Origin: Caulobacter sp. FWC2
GTDB lineage: Bacteria > Pseudomonadota > Alphaproteobacteria > Caulobacterales > Caulobacteraceae
Assembly: GCF_002742625.1 (NCBI RefSeq)
Contig: NZ_PEBF01000001.1
Coordinates: 5,084,001 to 5,148,000 of the forward strand
Direction: 5' to 3'
DNA length: 64,000 nucleotides
Positions 36,814-45,086 of this stretch are shown piece after piece (position 1 is the stretch's first letter; each line of letters opens with the position of its first letter). The position numbers and the translations under genes are program-made. Below the pieces are notes generated by a model. It ran no database searches. It saw only the letters and a program-made list of their open reading frames with translations, and had not been told where the DNA came from.

Positions 36814-37377
36814 CTACCCGTCCGCCTGGTCCCGGCGCTTGGCCGCCGAAGCCCGACGCGCCTCGCGGGTCTTCTGTTCATCCCAGTAGGCCGCGCCCTC
36901 GTCCGGCTTGAACATCGTGCGCGGCGCGCCTTCACGCGACACCACCGCGAAGACATTGCCCTTGGGATCGTAGATCAGCAGGTCGCCATTCGAGCGCTTC
37001 AGCGTTTCGGCCCCCTTGGGCGGGTCGCTGACGAAGGCGTGGACCTTGGCGACATAGTCGTCGGTCGACCTGGCGTCGAAGGTCTTGCCGTTGCTCTGGA
37101 ACGAGCGCTCGGCGTTCTCCTCCGCCGTGCGGGTGCGATTGGCGGCCCAGTACGGCTTGCCGGCCACCAGCTTGACCGGCGCATCGCGCGGATCGGCGCT
37201 GCGCGCGCCCTCGCCTCTGCCGCCGTCCGCTGTCTCTGCCGGAGACCCCGCCTCGACGCTGGCGCGCTCGCCAGCCTTGGGCGCCTTGACTGCGGACGCC
37301 CCACTATCGCAGGCCGAGAGGCTCATCAGGCCGAGCGCGGCCACGACGCCCGCCGAGATATGTCGTACAACCTTCAT
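36814..37377 (-). CDS. putative lipoprotein, function unknown
   Basis: 187-aa protein with a signal sequence ending in a lipobox, MSLSACDSG, so Cys23 is probably lipidated. The following region is low-complexity and charged (KAPKAGERASVEAG...). A globular part about 75-165 has WAANRTRTAEENAERSF, DDYVAKVHAFV and the FAVVSREGAPRTMFKP segment. No family recognised. It is convergent with ubiB, 2 bp apart, and divergent from coaBC. Two tandem CcrM (GANTC) sites lie about 55-65 bp upstream. Confidence 0.78.
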   Translation of the reverse strand: MKVVRHISAGVVAALGLMSLSACDSGASAVKAPKAGERASVEAGSPAETADGGRGEGARSADPRDAPVKLVAGKPYWAANRTRTAEENAERSFQSNGKTFDARSTDDYVAKVHAFVSDPPKGAETLKRSNGDLLIYDPKGNVFAVVSREGAPRTMFKPDEGAAYWDEQKTREARRASAAKRRDQADG

Positions 37378-37432
37378 GATCGTATTTTCCCCACAACTCT
37401 ATCTATACGATTACTGAACGAAAGCGGAACGG

Positions 37433-37442
37433 GAGTCGAGTC
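37433..37442. promoter_or_regulatory. tandem CcrM methylation sites (GAGTCGAGTC)
   Basis: Two directly abutting GANTC sites lie in the divergent region between the lipoprotein and coaBC genes. GANTC sites are recognised by the cell-cycle methylase CcrM; such sites in promoters can make transcription depend on methylation via GcrA. Function here is inferred. Confidence 0.35.
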
Positions 37443-37543
37443 CTTATCTTCGCCCTGCGATTGCCACTCGAATTGCCTCTGGCGCTTTGGGCCGAGGGTG
37501 GGCATGTGCAGCGGACGAGATTGACGTGGATGCGGAGCGCGAC

Positions 37544-38740
37544 GTGAGCGGGAAGCGGGTTCTTCTGATCGTCGGCGGCGGGGTGGCGGCCTACAAGGCG
37601 CTGCTTCTGACCCGCCTGCTGCGCAAGGCCGGCATCGGCGTGCGACCGATCCTGACCAAGGCCGGCGCGGAGTTCGTCACGCCGCTGTCCCTGGCGGCGC
37701 TGGCCGAGGACAAGGTCTATCAAGAACTGTTCTCGCTGACCGACGAGCACGAGATGGGCCACATCGAGCTGTCGCGCTCGGCCGACCTGATCGTCGTGTC
37801 CCCCGCGACGGCCGACCTGATCGCCAAGGCCGCCCATGGCCTGGCCGGGGACCTGGCCTCCACCACCCTGCTGGCCACCGACAAGCCGGTCCTGATGGCG
37901 CCGGCCATGAATGTGCGGATGTGGCTGCACCCGGCCACCCAGCGCAACATCGCGACGCTGAAGGCCGACGGCGTCAGCTTCGTCGGGCCGGACGAGGGCG
38001 CCATGGCCTGCGGCGAGTTCGGACCGGGCCGCCTGGCCGAGCCGGAAGAGATCTTCGCGGCGATCATGGCGATGCTGGAAGGTTCGGCCGCCCGGCCTCT
38101 GGCGGGGAAACGCGCCCTGGTCACCGCAGGCCCGACCTTCGAGCCGATCGACCCCGTGCGCGGCATCACCAATCGCTCCAGCGGCAAGCAGGGCTTCGCG
38201 ATCGCCGAGGCCCTGGCCAGGCTGGGCGCGGAGGTCACCCTGGTCGCCGGTCCGGTGGCGCAGCCGACGCCGGTCGGGGTCAAGCGGATCGACGTCGAGA
38301 CCGCCCGCCAGATGCTGGCCGCCAGCCAGGCCGCCCTGCCCGCCGACGTCGGCGTGTTCGTGGCCGCCGTCGCCGACTGGCGCGTGGACGAAGCCTTCGG
38401 AACCAAGCTGAAGAAGGAAAAGGGCGGCCCGCCGGCCCTGACCTTCGTCGAGAACCCCGACATCCTGGCCACCCTCTCTGCGACCGGCCCGCAGCGGCCC
38501 AAGCTGGTCGTCGGCTTCGCGGCCGAAACCGACCATGTCGAGGCGCACGCCCGCGCCAAGCTGGCCCGCAAGGGCTGCGACTGGATCATCGCCAACGACG
38601 TGACCGAGCCGGGCGTGATGGGGGGCGGCGAGAACGCCGTGCTGCTGATCACCAAGGAAGGAACCGAGCGCTGGGACCGCGCGGCCAAGGACCAGGTGGC
38701 GGCCCAGATCGCCCTGCGAATCGCCCAGGCACTCGCCTGA
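37544..38740 (+). CDS. coaBC: bifunctional phosphopantothenoylcysteine decarboxylase/synthetase
   Basis: 398-aa fusion enzyme for two steps of coenzyme A synthesis. The N-terminal CoaC flavoprotein part (1-180) has VLLIVGGGVAAYKALLL, the active-site His in GHIELSRSADL and the PAMN motif in MAPAMNVRMW. The C-terminal CoaB part has VTAGPTFEPIDPVRGITNRSSGKQG-type sequence, the AAVADWRV motif and KLKKEKGG. Start: GTG at 37544 with GGAG 9 nt upstream; a TTG 57 bp earlier is less likely. dut follows 66 bp downstream. Confidence 0.95.
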   Translation: MSGKRVLLIVGGGVAAYKALLLTRLLRKAGIGVRPILTKAGAEFVTPLSLAALAEDKVYQELFSLTDEHEMGHIELSRSADLIVVSPATADLIAKAAHGLAGDLASTTLLATDKPVLMAPAMNVRMWLHPATQRNIATLKADGVSFVGPDEGAMACGEFGPGRLAEPEEIFAAIMAMLEGSAARPLAGKRALVTAGPTFEPIDPVRGITNRSSGKQGFAIAEALARLGAEVTLVAGPVAQPTPVGVKRIDVETARQMLAASQAALPADVGVFVAAVADWRVDEAFGTKLKKEKGGPPALTFVENPDILATLSATGPQRPKLVVGFAAETDHVEAHARAKLARKGCDWIIANDVTEPGVMGGGENAVLLITKEGTERWDRAAKDQVAAQIALRIAQALA

Positions 38741-38806
38741 GACTGGCCTGACGGGACACAAATCAGCTACAGGCGGGTCGACCTCTCCAGATCAGGAACC
38801 GCCCGC

Positions 38807-39274
38807 ATGTCCGCCATCCCCGCCGGTCTCGCCATCCGCTTCAAGCGTTGGGAAGGCAATGCCGACCTGCCGGTTCCGGCCTACGCCACCGCGGGCGCGG
38901 CGGGCTTTGATCTCAGGGCTCACGTGCCGGAGGACGAGCCGATCGTGTTGAAGCCGGGTTCGCGCTGCATGGCCCCGACCGGGTTCTCGGTGGCGATTCC
39001 GGACGGTTATGAGATGCAGGTGCGCCCGCGCTCGGGCCTGGCCTTCAAGAACGGCGTCACGGTGGTCAACGCCCCGGGCACCGTCGACAGCGACTATCGC
39101 GGCCAGGTCTGCGTGCTGCTGATCAATCTGGGCGAAGAGGACTTCACCATCCGTCGCGGCGATCGCATCGCCCAGGGCGTGATCGCGGCGGCCCCGCAAT
39201 GGTCGCTGGTCGAGGTCGACGACCTGGACGCCACGGATCGCGGCGCCGGTGGGTTCGGCTCGACAGGCGTCTAG
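38807..39274 (+). CDS. dut: dUTP diphosphatase
   Basis: 155-aa trimeric dUTPase that hydrolyses dUTP to dUMP. All five motifs can be seen: AGFDLRA (I), [11 protein letters not shown] (II), [12 protein letters not shown] with catalytic Asp (III), [11 protein letters not shown] (IV) and the glycine-rich C-terminus GAGGFGSTG (V). AGGA lies 9 nt before the ATG. It is the usual neighbour of coaBC. Confidence 0.97.
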   Translation: MSAIPAGLAIRFKRWEGNADLPVPAYATAGAAGFDLRAHVPEDEPIVLKPGSRCMAPTGFSVAIPDGYEMQVRPRSGLAFKNGVTVVNAPGTVDSDYRGQVCVLLINLGEEDFTIRRGDRIAQGVIAAAPQWSLVEVDDLDATDRGAGGFGSTGV

Positions 39275-39291
39275 TCGGGACGGTCGTTTAG

Positions 39292-39429
39292 CTAGGCCGC
39301 CGGGTGGATCGCCCGCAGGCCCAGCATCAGATAGCCGCCGAAGCCGGCCGCGAAGGCGGCCGCGGCCATCCAGAGCACCGGGCGGATCATGTCGAGCGGC
39401 GTCTGGCCGATCGGGGGATGGGACTTCAT
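39292..39429 (-). CDS. 45-aa single-span membrane protein
   Basis: Short frame MKSHPPIGQTPLDMIRPVLW... with one hydrophobic segment, VLWMAAAAFAAGFGGYLMLGL (about residues 18-38), and a short basic/histidine tail. A perfect AGGAGG stands 6 nt before the ATG, strong evidence that it is translated. It is convergent with dut (17 bp apart). No family recognised; small proteins of this kind often modulate membrane complexes. Confidence 0.62.
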   Translation of the reverse strand: MKSHPPIGQTPLDMIRPVLWMAAAAFAAGFGGYLMLGLRAIHPAA

Positions 39430-39821
39430 CTGAACCTCCTGCGACCTTCAGCGGGGCCGGCGGATACTGACGCCGGAGGAGATACGCGCTCCCGAGCCGT
39501 TGGTTGCGATTGGGGAGCGGCTTTTAGTCTGTCGCGATTCCGACACAAGGGAAATCGCGACGCGTCGTCGCATGGTCAAGCTGCCGTGTCCTGCCGGCAA
39601 CTCATGCATTGGCGCGGTGACTGCCAGGAGTTCGAGGCAGTATCGGCGACGCGATCTGCGTCAAAACGCCGCGAACCGGGATTCTGCACCGCGTAAGCGG
39701 CGTGAGAAATCGATTTCTGGAAGCCAGAACTCAGCCAACATTGATATAAATCAAGACTCTTGAGATTTATTAACCCTGCCCCGGCATCTTGCCCTCGACT
39801 TCCGGTCTTAGGGCACTGCTT
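39430..39821. other. intergenic region upstream of the chemoreceptor gene
   Basis: 392 bp without a gene I can support. The right end becomes markedly AT-richer than the surroundings and contains a perfect FNR/FixK-type box (39741-39754) and TTATTAACC (39768-39776). No hairpin or other element was seen. Confidence 0.6.
39741..39754 (+). promoter_or_regulatory. perfect FNR/FixK-type box upstream of the chemoreceptor
   Basis: TTGATATAAATCAA fits TTGAT-N4-ATCAA exactly. The centre is 74 bp before the ATG; a class II site would put transcription start near 39789. A clear -10 at the expected distance is not visible. Caulobacter has an FNR-like FixK acting under low oxygen. Confidence 0.65.
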
Positions 39822-41612
39822 ATGTCTAATCTCAAGGTTGCGCATAAACTGTTGATCGCGTTCGCGGCGCTCGTTGCGGGCGTTATTTTCGCGGGGGCGC
39901 TGGTCGCCGGAAGCCTGTCGTCGATCCAGAAGATCACGGCGCTCAACGAGCACAGCTACGCCTATATCGACGCGATCGCCGACACCACTGGAGCCCTGGT
40001 CGAAGAGCAGAACGCCGTGCGCGGCTACGTCGCCAGCCGGGACGCCTCGTTCCTGAAAAAGCGCGAGAAGTATCAGTCCGAGTACGCGGAGGCCTATAGG
40101 CGCATCGCGGCGGGCGTCGAGGATCCTGACGAGCAGGCTCGCGCGGACGCCTTGACCGCGGCCGTCGCCACCTTCGAACGCGAGATCAGCAGGCAGCTCA
40201 CCGAAGCCGACGATCCGACGACCCTTGATCAGGCGCGCGCGACCATCGCCACCACCGGCCGCCTGAGTAATGTCCGCAAGGTGCTGGAGGCCATGGCGAA
40301 GGTCGAGCAGGACCAGCTGGCCCAGCGTCGCGCCGACCAGGTCAAGGCTTTCCGCGCCGGCCTGATCACCCTGGCCGCGGGCGGAACCCTGGCGGTCGGC
40401 GTCGCCGTGTTGATGGGCTGGCTGCTGTCGAACGCCATCGCCGCGCCGGTCACCGCCATGACCGCCACGATGCGTCGCCTGGCCGATGGCGACAACGCCG
40501 TCGAGGTGCCGGCCGTGGGTCGCAAGGACGAGATCGGCGGCATGGCCGCCGCGGTCCTGACCTTCAAGGAAGCCGCGCTGGAGAAGATCCGCCTGGAACG
40601 CGCCGCCTCGGACCAGCGCGCAGACGCCGAGCGCGCGCGCGAAGCTGGCGAGATCGAGCGCCAGGGCAACGCCCGCGAACAGGCCCAAGTAGTCGCCCGC
40701 GTCGGAAAGGGTCTGGAATCCCTGGCCGCCGGCGACCTGACCTTTCGCCTGAACGAGACCTTCCCGCCGGCCTATCGCAAGCTGCAGGCCGATTTCAACG
40801 CCGCCATGGACCAGTTGGCCGACACCATGAGCGTGATCAACGGCGCGGTCGGCGGCATCCAGGCCGGCTCGGGCGAGATCAGCCACGCCGCCGACGACCT
40901 GTCGCGTCGCACCGAGCAACAGGCCGCCAGCCTCGAAGAGACCGCCGCGGCGCTGGACGAGATCACCGCTACGGTCCGCCGCACCGCCGAAGGCGCCGGC
41001 AGCGCGCGCCGCACTGTCGACAGCGCCCGCAACGACGCCGAAAAGGGCGGCGACATCGTCGACCGCGCCGTGGCCGCCATGGGCCAGATCGAAAGCAGCT
41101 CGCGCGAAATCGGCGCCATCATCGGCGTGATCGACGAAATCGCCTTCCAGACCAATCTGCTGGCATTGAACGCCGGGGTCGAAGCCGCCCGGGCGGGCGA
41201 GACGGGACGAGGCTTCGCGGTGGTCGCCCAGGAAGTTCGGGCCCTGGCTCAGCGCTCGGCCGACGCGGCCAAGGAGATCAAGACCCTGATCAACGCCTCG
41301 GCCCAACAGGTCGATGAGGGCGTCGGCCTGGTCGGCGAAACCGGCGAAGCCCTGCGGCGGATCATCGCCGGGGTGCACGACATCAACCGCATCGTCGCCG
41401 AGATCGCCGCCTCGGCCACGGAGCAGGCGACCGGCCTGCATCAGGTCAATACCGCTGTGAACCAGATGGACCAGGCCACCCAGCAGAACGCGGCCATGGT
41501 CGAGCAGTCGACCGCCGCCAGCCACGCGCTGTCCAATGAGGCGCGCGAACTGGGCCGACTGGTGCAGCGCTTCCGCCTCGCCGAGACCGCGAACACCCGC
41601 CGCGCCGCCTAG
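39822..41612 (+). CDS. methyl-accepting chemotaxis protein
   Basis: 596-aa transmembrane chemoreceptor. TM1 (about 8-30), a periplasmic sensing region of about 150 residues that is all-helical and resembles a CHASE3/four-helix-bundle type (NEHSYAYIDAIADTTGALVEEQNAVRGY), TM2 (about 182-205), HAMP segment(s) (AAPVTAMTATMRRLADGD and a likely second HAMP near GLESLAAGDLTFRL), and a signalling domain with the hairpin tip DEIAFQTNLLALNAGVEAAR. No C-terminal CheR-docking pentapeptide is visible. The start at 39822 (MSNLKVAHKLL) has AGGG 8 nt upstream. The ligand is unknown; a FixK-type box suggests induction at low oxygen. Confidence 0.94.
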   Translation: MSNLKVAHKLLIAFAALVAGVIFAGALVAGSLSSIQKITALNEHSYAYIDAIADTTGALVEEQNAVRGYVASRDASFLKKREKYQSEYAEAYRRIAAGVEDPDEQARADALTAAVATFEREISRQLTEADDPTTLDQARATIATTGRLSNVRKVLEAMAKVEQDQLAQRRADQVKAFRAGLITLAAGGTLAVGVAVLMGWLLSNAIAAPVTAMTATMRRLADGDNAVEVPAVGRKDEIGGMAAAVLTFKEAALEKIRLERAASDQRADAERAREAGEIERQGNAREQAQVVARVGKGLESLAAGDLTFRLNETFPPAYRKLQADFNAAMDQLADTMSVINGAVGGIQAGSGEISHAADDLSRRTEQQAASLEETAAALDEITATVRRTAEGAGSARRTVDSARNDAEKGGDIVDRAVAAMGQIESSSREIGAIIGVIDEIAFQTNLLALNAGVEAARAGETGRGFAVVAQEVRALAQRSADAAKEIKTLINASAQQVDEGVGLVGETGEALRRIIAGVHDINRIVAEIAASATEQATGLHQVNTAVNQMDQATQQNAAMVEQSTAASHALSNEARELGRLVQRFRLAETANTRRAA

Positions 41613-41636
41613 GTCGCGGGAACCTTTCGCGGATTA

Positions 41637-41666
41637 TTGATTTTTGGACGGGTGCGTCCATTTATC
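41637..41666 (+). promoter_or_regulatory. efflux-operon promoter with embedded dyad, probable TetR operator
   Basis: TTGATT (41637-41642) and TTTATC (41661-41666) are 18 bp apart, and the dyad TGGACG-GGTG-CGTCCA (41645-41660) fills the spacer. An operator here would block RNA polymerase directly. The TetR-family gene at the end of the same operon is the obvious candidate to bind it. Confidence 0.6.
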
Positions 41667-41727
41667 CCTTGAAGCGCGCGCCGGACCCCAGTATCCGGCG
41701 CTCGAACTCTTTCGATCGGAACAGGTC

Positions 41728-42843
41728 ATGGCGTCGCCAGAGAAGCCCACGGGCAACAAGAAGCTGGTCCCGATGATCGCGGGCGGGGTCGCCCTGGCCG
41801 CCGTCGTCGTGGGCGGGACGTTCTGGTTCCTCGACAAGCAGCACTTCGAAAGCACGGACAACGCCTTCGTTCAGGCCGACACCGTGCAGGTCAGCCCGCA
41901 GGTTTCGGGCTATGTCGCCGAGGTTCTGGTGGCTGACAACCAGCGGGTCGAGGCCGGCCAGGTGCTGGCCAAGATCGACCCCTCGACCTTCCAGGCGCGC
42001 CTGGATCAGGCCATCGCCAACGCCAGCGCCGCCGACGCCGCCATCCGCGCCATCGACGACAAAAACAGCCTTGAACAGGCGATGATCGCCCAGAAGGCCG
42101 CCGGCGTGACCAGCGCCCAGGCGGACGCCGGCCGCGCCAAGGCCGATCTCGAGCGCTACGACGCCCTGGCCAAGCAAGGCTGGGTCTCGCAGCAGAAGGT
42201 CCAGACTGAACGCGCCGGCGCCACCCAGACCGCCGCTGGCGTCGCCAGCGCCCAGGCCGCCCTGGAAGCCGAGAAGCGCGCCGCCCAGTCGCTCGGCTCG
42301 GCCAAGGCCCAGACCATCGCCCAGGCCGCCGCCGCCCACGCCGCCGTGGAGCAGGCCAAGCTGGATCTGGAACGCACCGTGATCCGCGCGCCCGCCGGCG
42401 GCGTGGTCGGCGCCCGCTCGGTCCGCCCGGGCCAGCTGGTCCAGCCGGGGGTGGCGCTGATGTCGGTCGTCCCCCTGGGCCAGGCCTATATCGTCGCCAA
42501 CTTCAAGGAAACCCAGGTCTCTCGCATCCGCGTCGGCCAGCCGGTCGAGATCAAGGCCGACGCCTTCGGCAAGCAGAAGATCGTCGGCAAGGTCGACAGC
42601 TTCGCCCCGGCCACGGGCCAGGAGTTCGCCCTGATCCCGGTCGAGAACGCCGTCGGTAATTTCACCAAGATCACCCAGCGCCTGCCGGTCAAGATCGTGG
42701 TCGACCGCAGCCAGCTCGGCGCGGCCCTGCGTCCGGGCCTTTCGGTCGAGATCAAGGTCGACGTCCGCGACCGGTCGGGTCCCTCGTTCGCCGAGGCCGA
42801 CCAGGCCACGCCGCAGGTCGCCCGCCAGGGCGTGGACCGCTAG
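41728..42843 (+). CDS. HlyD/EmrA-type membrane fusion protein
   Basis: 371-aa periplasmic adaptor of a tripartite efflux pump. One N-terminal membrane anchor (MIAGGVALAAVVVGGTFWFL), then the lipoyl half-motif DNAFVQADTVQVSPQVSGYV, a long alpha-helical hairpin rich in Ala/Gln (about 95-220), the second lipoyl part VIRAPAGGVVGARSVRPGQLV and a beta-barrel domain. These are the features of EmrA, the partner of DHA2-family MFS pumps; the next gene is exactly that. The start at 41728 follows a promoter 62-91 bp upstream. Confidence 0.93.
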   Translation: MASPEKPTGNKKLVPMIAGGVALAAVVVGGTFWFLDKQHFESTDNAFVQADTVQVSPQVSGYVAEVLVADNQRVEAGQVLAKIDPSTFQARLDQAIANASAADAAIRAIDDKNSLEQAMIAQKAAGVTSAQADAGRAKADLERYDALAKQGWVSQQKVQTERAGATQTAAGVASAQAALEAEKRAAQSLGSAKAQTIAQAAAAHAAVEQAKLDLERTVIRAPAGGVVGARSVRPGQLVQPGVALMSVVPLGQAYIVANFKETQVSRIRVGQPVEIKADAFGKQKIVGKVDSFAPATGQEFALIPVENAVGNFTKITQRLPVKIVVDRSQLGAALRPGLSVEIKVDVRDRSGPSFAEADQATPQVARQGVDR

Positions 42844-42859
42844 AGCGAAGGAGCGCGTC

Positions 42860-44449
42860 ATGACCGACGCCGCCCTGCCCGCCGCCGCTCCCCAGACCCC
42901 GACAAAGCCCGAGGTCGACTGGACCAAGCTGTTCCTCGGCTTCGGCGCCATGGTCATCGGCCAGTTCATGGCCATCCTCGACATCCAGATCGTGGCGGCC
43001 TCGCTGCCCCAGATCCAGGCCGGCGTCGGGGCCAGCACCGACCAGATCAGCTGGATCCAGACGGCCTACCTGATCCCCGAGGTCGTGATGATCCCGCTGT
43101 CGGGATACCTGTCGCGCCTTTGGGGCACCCAGCGTCTCTATCTGATCTCGTGCACGGGCTTCATCGTCATGAGCGTGCTGACGGGCCTTAGTTCGTCGAT
43201 CGACATGATGATCCTGACCCGCGCCCTGCAGGGCTTCATCGGCGGGGCGATGATCCCGACGGTGTTCGCCGTGGCCTTCACCGCCTTCCCGCCCGAGCGG
43301 CGCATCACCGCCAGCGTGATCATGGGCCTGATCGTCACCCTGGCCCCGACCGTCGGCCCCACCCTGGGCGGCCACCTGACCGAGGCGCTGTCCTGGCGGT
43401 GGCTGTTCTTCATCAACGTCCCCACCGGCCTGATCGTGCTGTTCGGCGTCTATCGCTGGGCCGACTTCGACAAGGGCGATCCCAGCCTGGCCAAGGGCTT
43501 CGACTGGTTCGGACTGATCGTCATGGCGATCTTCCTGATGAGCATGCAGTTCGTGCTGGAAGAGGGCGCCAAGGACGATTGGTTCGACGACAGCGGCATC
43601 CTGTGGCTGACCGTGGTGGCCGTCCTGGGCGGCGCGACCTTCATATGGCGACAGCTGACCTACAAGAACCCGATCGTCGAGTTGCGCGCCTTCGCCAATC
43701 GCAACTTCTCGGTCGGCGTGCTGATGACGGCCGTCTCGGGCGCCAGCCTGTTCGGCGGCACCTTCCTGCTGCCGCAGTTCCTGGGCCGGGTGCGCCACTA
43801 TTCGGCGTCGGAGGTCGGCACCACGATGATCGTCTCAGGCCTGTCGATGTTCCTGACCGGGCCGATCGCCGGCCGGCTGGTGCGCAAGACCGACCCGCGC
43901 GTGCCGATGTTCATCGGCTTCATCCTGGCCGGATGGGGCATGTACATGGCCCATGGGGTGACCAAGGACTGGGGTTTCTGGGAGTTCGCCGGCGTCCAGG
44001 CTTGTCGCGGCGTCGGCGTCATGATCGCCATGATCGCCACCCAGCAGATCACGATGAGCACCCTGCCCCCGCACATGATCAAGAACGCCTCCGGCCTGGT
44101 GAACCTGTCGCGCAACACGGGCGGGGCCATCGGCCTGGCCCTGCTCGCCACCTCGATCTCCCAGCAGACGGCGCTCTATTACGACGACCTGACCTCGAAG
44201 GTGACCCAGGGCGGCGCGACGGCCGGCATGATGGCGGGCCTGATGGAGCGGATGCAGCAGCTGGGCGTCGCCGACCCCGGCGGCGCGGCCCGCAAGGCCA
44301 TTGGCGGCATGATGCAGCAGCAGGCCACCGTGCTGGCCTTCGGCGACAGCTTCACCCTGTTGGCCATCGGCTGCTTCGTCGCCGCCGGCGTGTCGCTGCT
44401 GGCCGCCCCGGTCAAGAACGCCCCCCCGCCGCCTTCGGACGCTCACTGA
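42860..44449 (+). CDS. DHA2-family drug:H+ antiporter (EmrB-like)
   Basis: 529-aa inner-membrane MFS pump with about 14 hydrophobic segments, the DHA2 layout. Early motif DIQIVAASLPQIQ in TM1, LSRLWGTQRLYL at the TM2-3 loop, ALQGFIGGAMIPT in TM4 and motif C GLIVTLAPTVGPTLGG in TM5 show it to be an antiporter. AAGGAG lies 7 nt upstream, and it starts 16 bp after the adaptor gene. With the adaptor it exports toxic compounds through an outer-membrane channel encoded elsewhere. Confidence 0.94.
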   Translation: MTDAALPAAAPQTPTKPEVDWTKLFLGFGAMVIGQFMAILDIQIVAASLPQIQAGVGASTDQISWIQTAYLIPEVVMIPLSGYLSRLWGTQRLYLISCTGFIVMSVLTGLSSSIDMMILTRALQGFIGGAMIPTVFAVAFTAFPPERRITASVIMGLIVTLAPTVGPTLGGHLTEALSWRWLFFINVPTGLIVLFGVYRWADFDKGDPSLAKGFDWFGLIVMAIFLMSMQFVLEEGAKDDWFDDSGILWLTVVAVLGGATFIWRQLTYKNPIVELRAFANRNFSVGVLMTAVSGASLFGGTFLLPQFLGRVRHYSASEVGTTMIVSGLSMFLTGPIAGRLVRKTDPRVPMFIGFILAGWGMYMAHGVTKDWGFWEFAGVQACRGVGVMIAMIATQQITMSTLPPHMIKNASGLVNLSRNTGGAIGLALLATSISQQTALYYDDLTSKVTQGGATAGMMAGLMERMQQLGVADPGGAARKAIGGMMQQQATVLAFGDSFTLLAIGCFVAAGVSLLAAPVKNAPPPPSDAH

Positions 44450-44465
44450 TGCCCAGAGTCTTCTA

Positions 44466-45074
44466 ATGCCAAGGGTGCCCGGACAGATCGACGTCGCCAA
44501 GAGCGAAGCCATCCTGGACGCCGCCGTCGAGGTGATCGGCGAACGGGGCCTGGCCGCCCCGATGGCGGCGATCGCCCGCCGCGCCGGGGTCTCCAAGCAG
44601 ACGGTCTATAATCACTACGGCTCCAAGGCCGAGCTGATGCGGGCCCTGATGAATCGCCGGGTCGAGGCCATTACCGCGCCCTTGCGCGACCCCGAAGCCG
44701 CCGGCAATCCGGCCCAGGCGCTGGAAGCCTACGCCCGCTCGGTGCTGGAGACCGTGGTCACCAACAAGAGCTATTCGATGCTACGGGTGATCATACTGGG
44801 CGTGGGGGAGATGCCCGACATCGCCCAGGAGGTGTTCGAGGCCGGTCCCTTGAGCGCCCGCCGACAGCTGGCGGCGTTCCTGAAGACCGAAACCGAGCTA
44901 GGCCGGATGAACGTCGAGGATTTCGACCAGGCGGCGGAATTCTTCTCCGGCATGGTCATGGGCCACAGCCAGCTGCGGTCCCTGCTGCGCCTGCCGTCCG
45001 ACAAGACCCAGGAACAGTACGGCCGCCTCGCGAAGGAGGCGGCCGAGAGGTTCATGCGGGCTTACGCCCCTTAG
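44466..45074 (+). CDS. TetR/AcrR-family transcriptional regulator
   Basis: 202-aa one-component repressor. The N-terminal helix-turn-helix reads ILDAAVEVIGERGLAAPMAAIARRAGVSKQTVYNHYGSKAELM, which is characteristic; the rest is an all-helical ligand-binding part of the AcrR_C-type kind (GVGEMPDIAQEVFEAG). It is 16 bp downstream of the MFS gene, in the same operon, which suggests autoregulation of the pump operon through the dyad at 41645-41660. Confidence 0.94.
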   Translation: MPRVPGQIDVAKSEAILDAAVEVIGERGLAAPMAAIARRAGVSKQTVYNHYGSKAELMRALMNRRVEAITAPLRDPEAAGNPAQALEAYARSVLETVVTNKSYSMLRVIILGVGEMPDIAQEVFEAGPLSARRQLAAFLKTETELGRMNVEDFDQAAEFFSGMVMGHSQLRSLLRLPSDKTQEQYGRLAKEAAERFMRAYAP

Positions 45075-45086
45075 AGCCTGAAAGGC

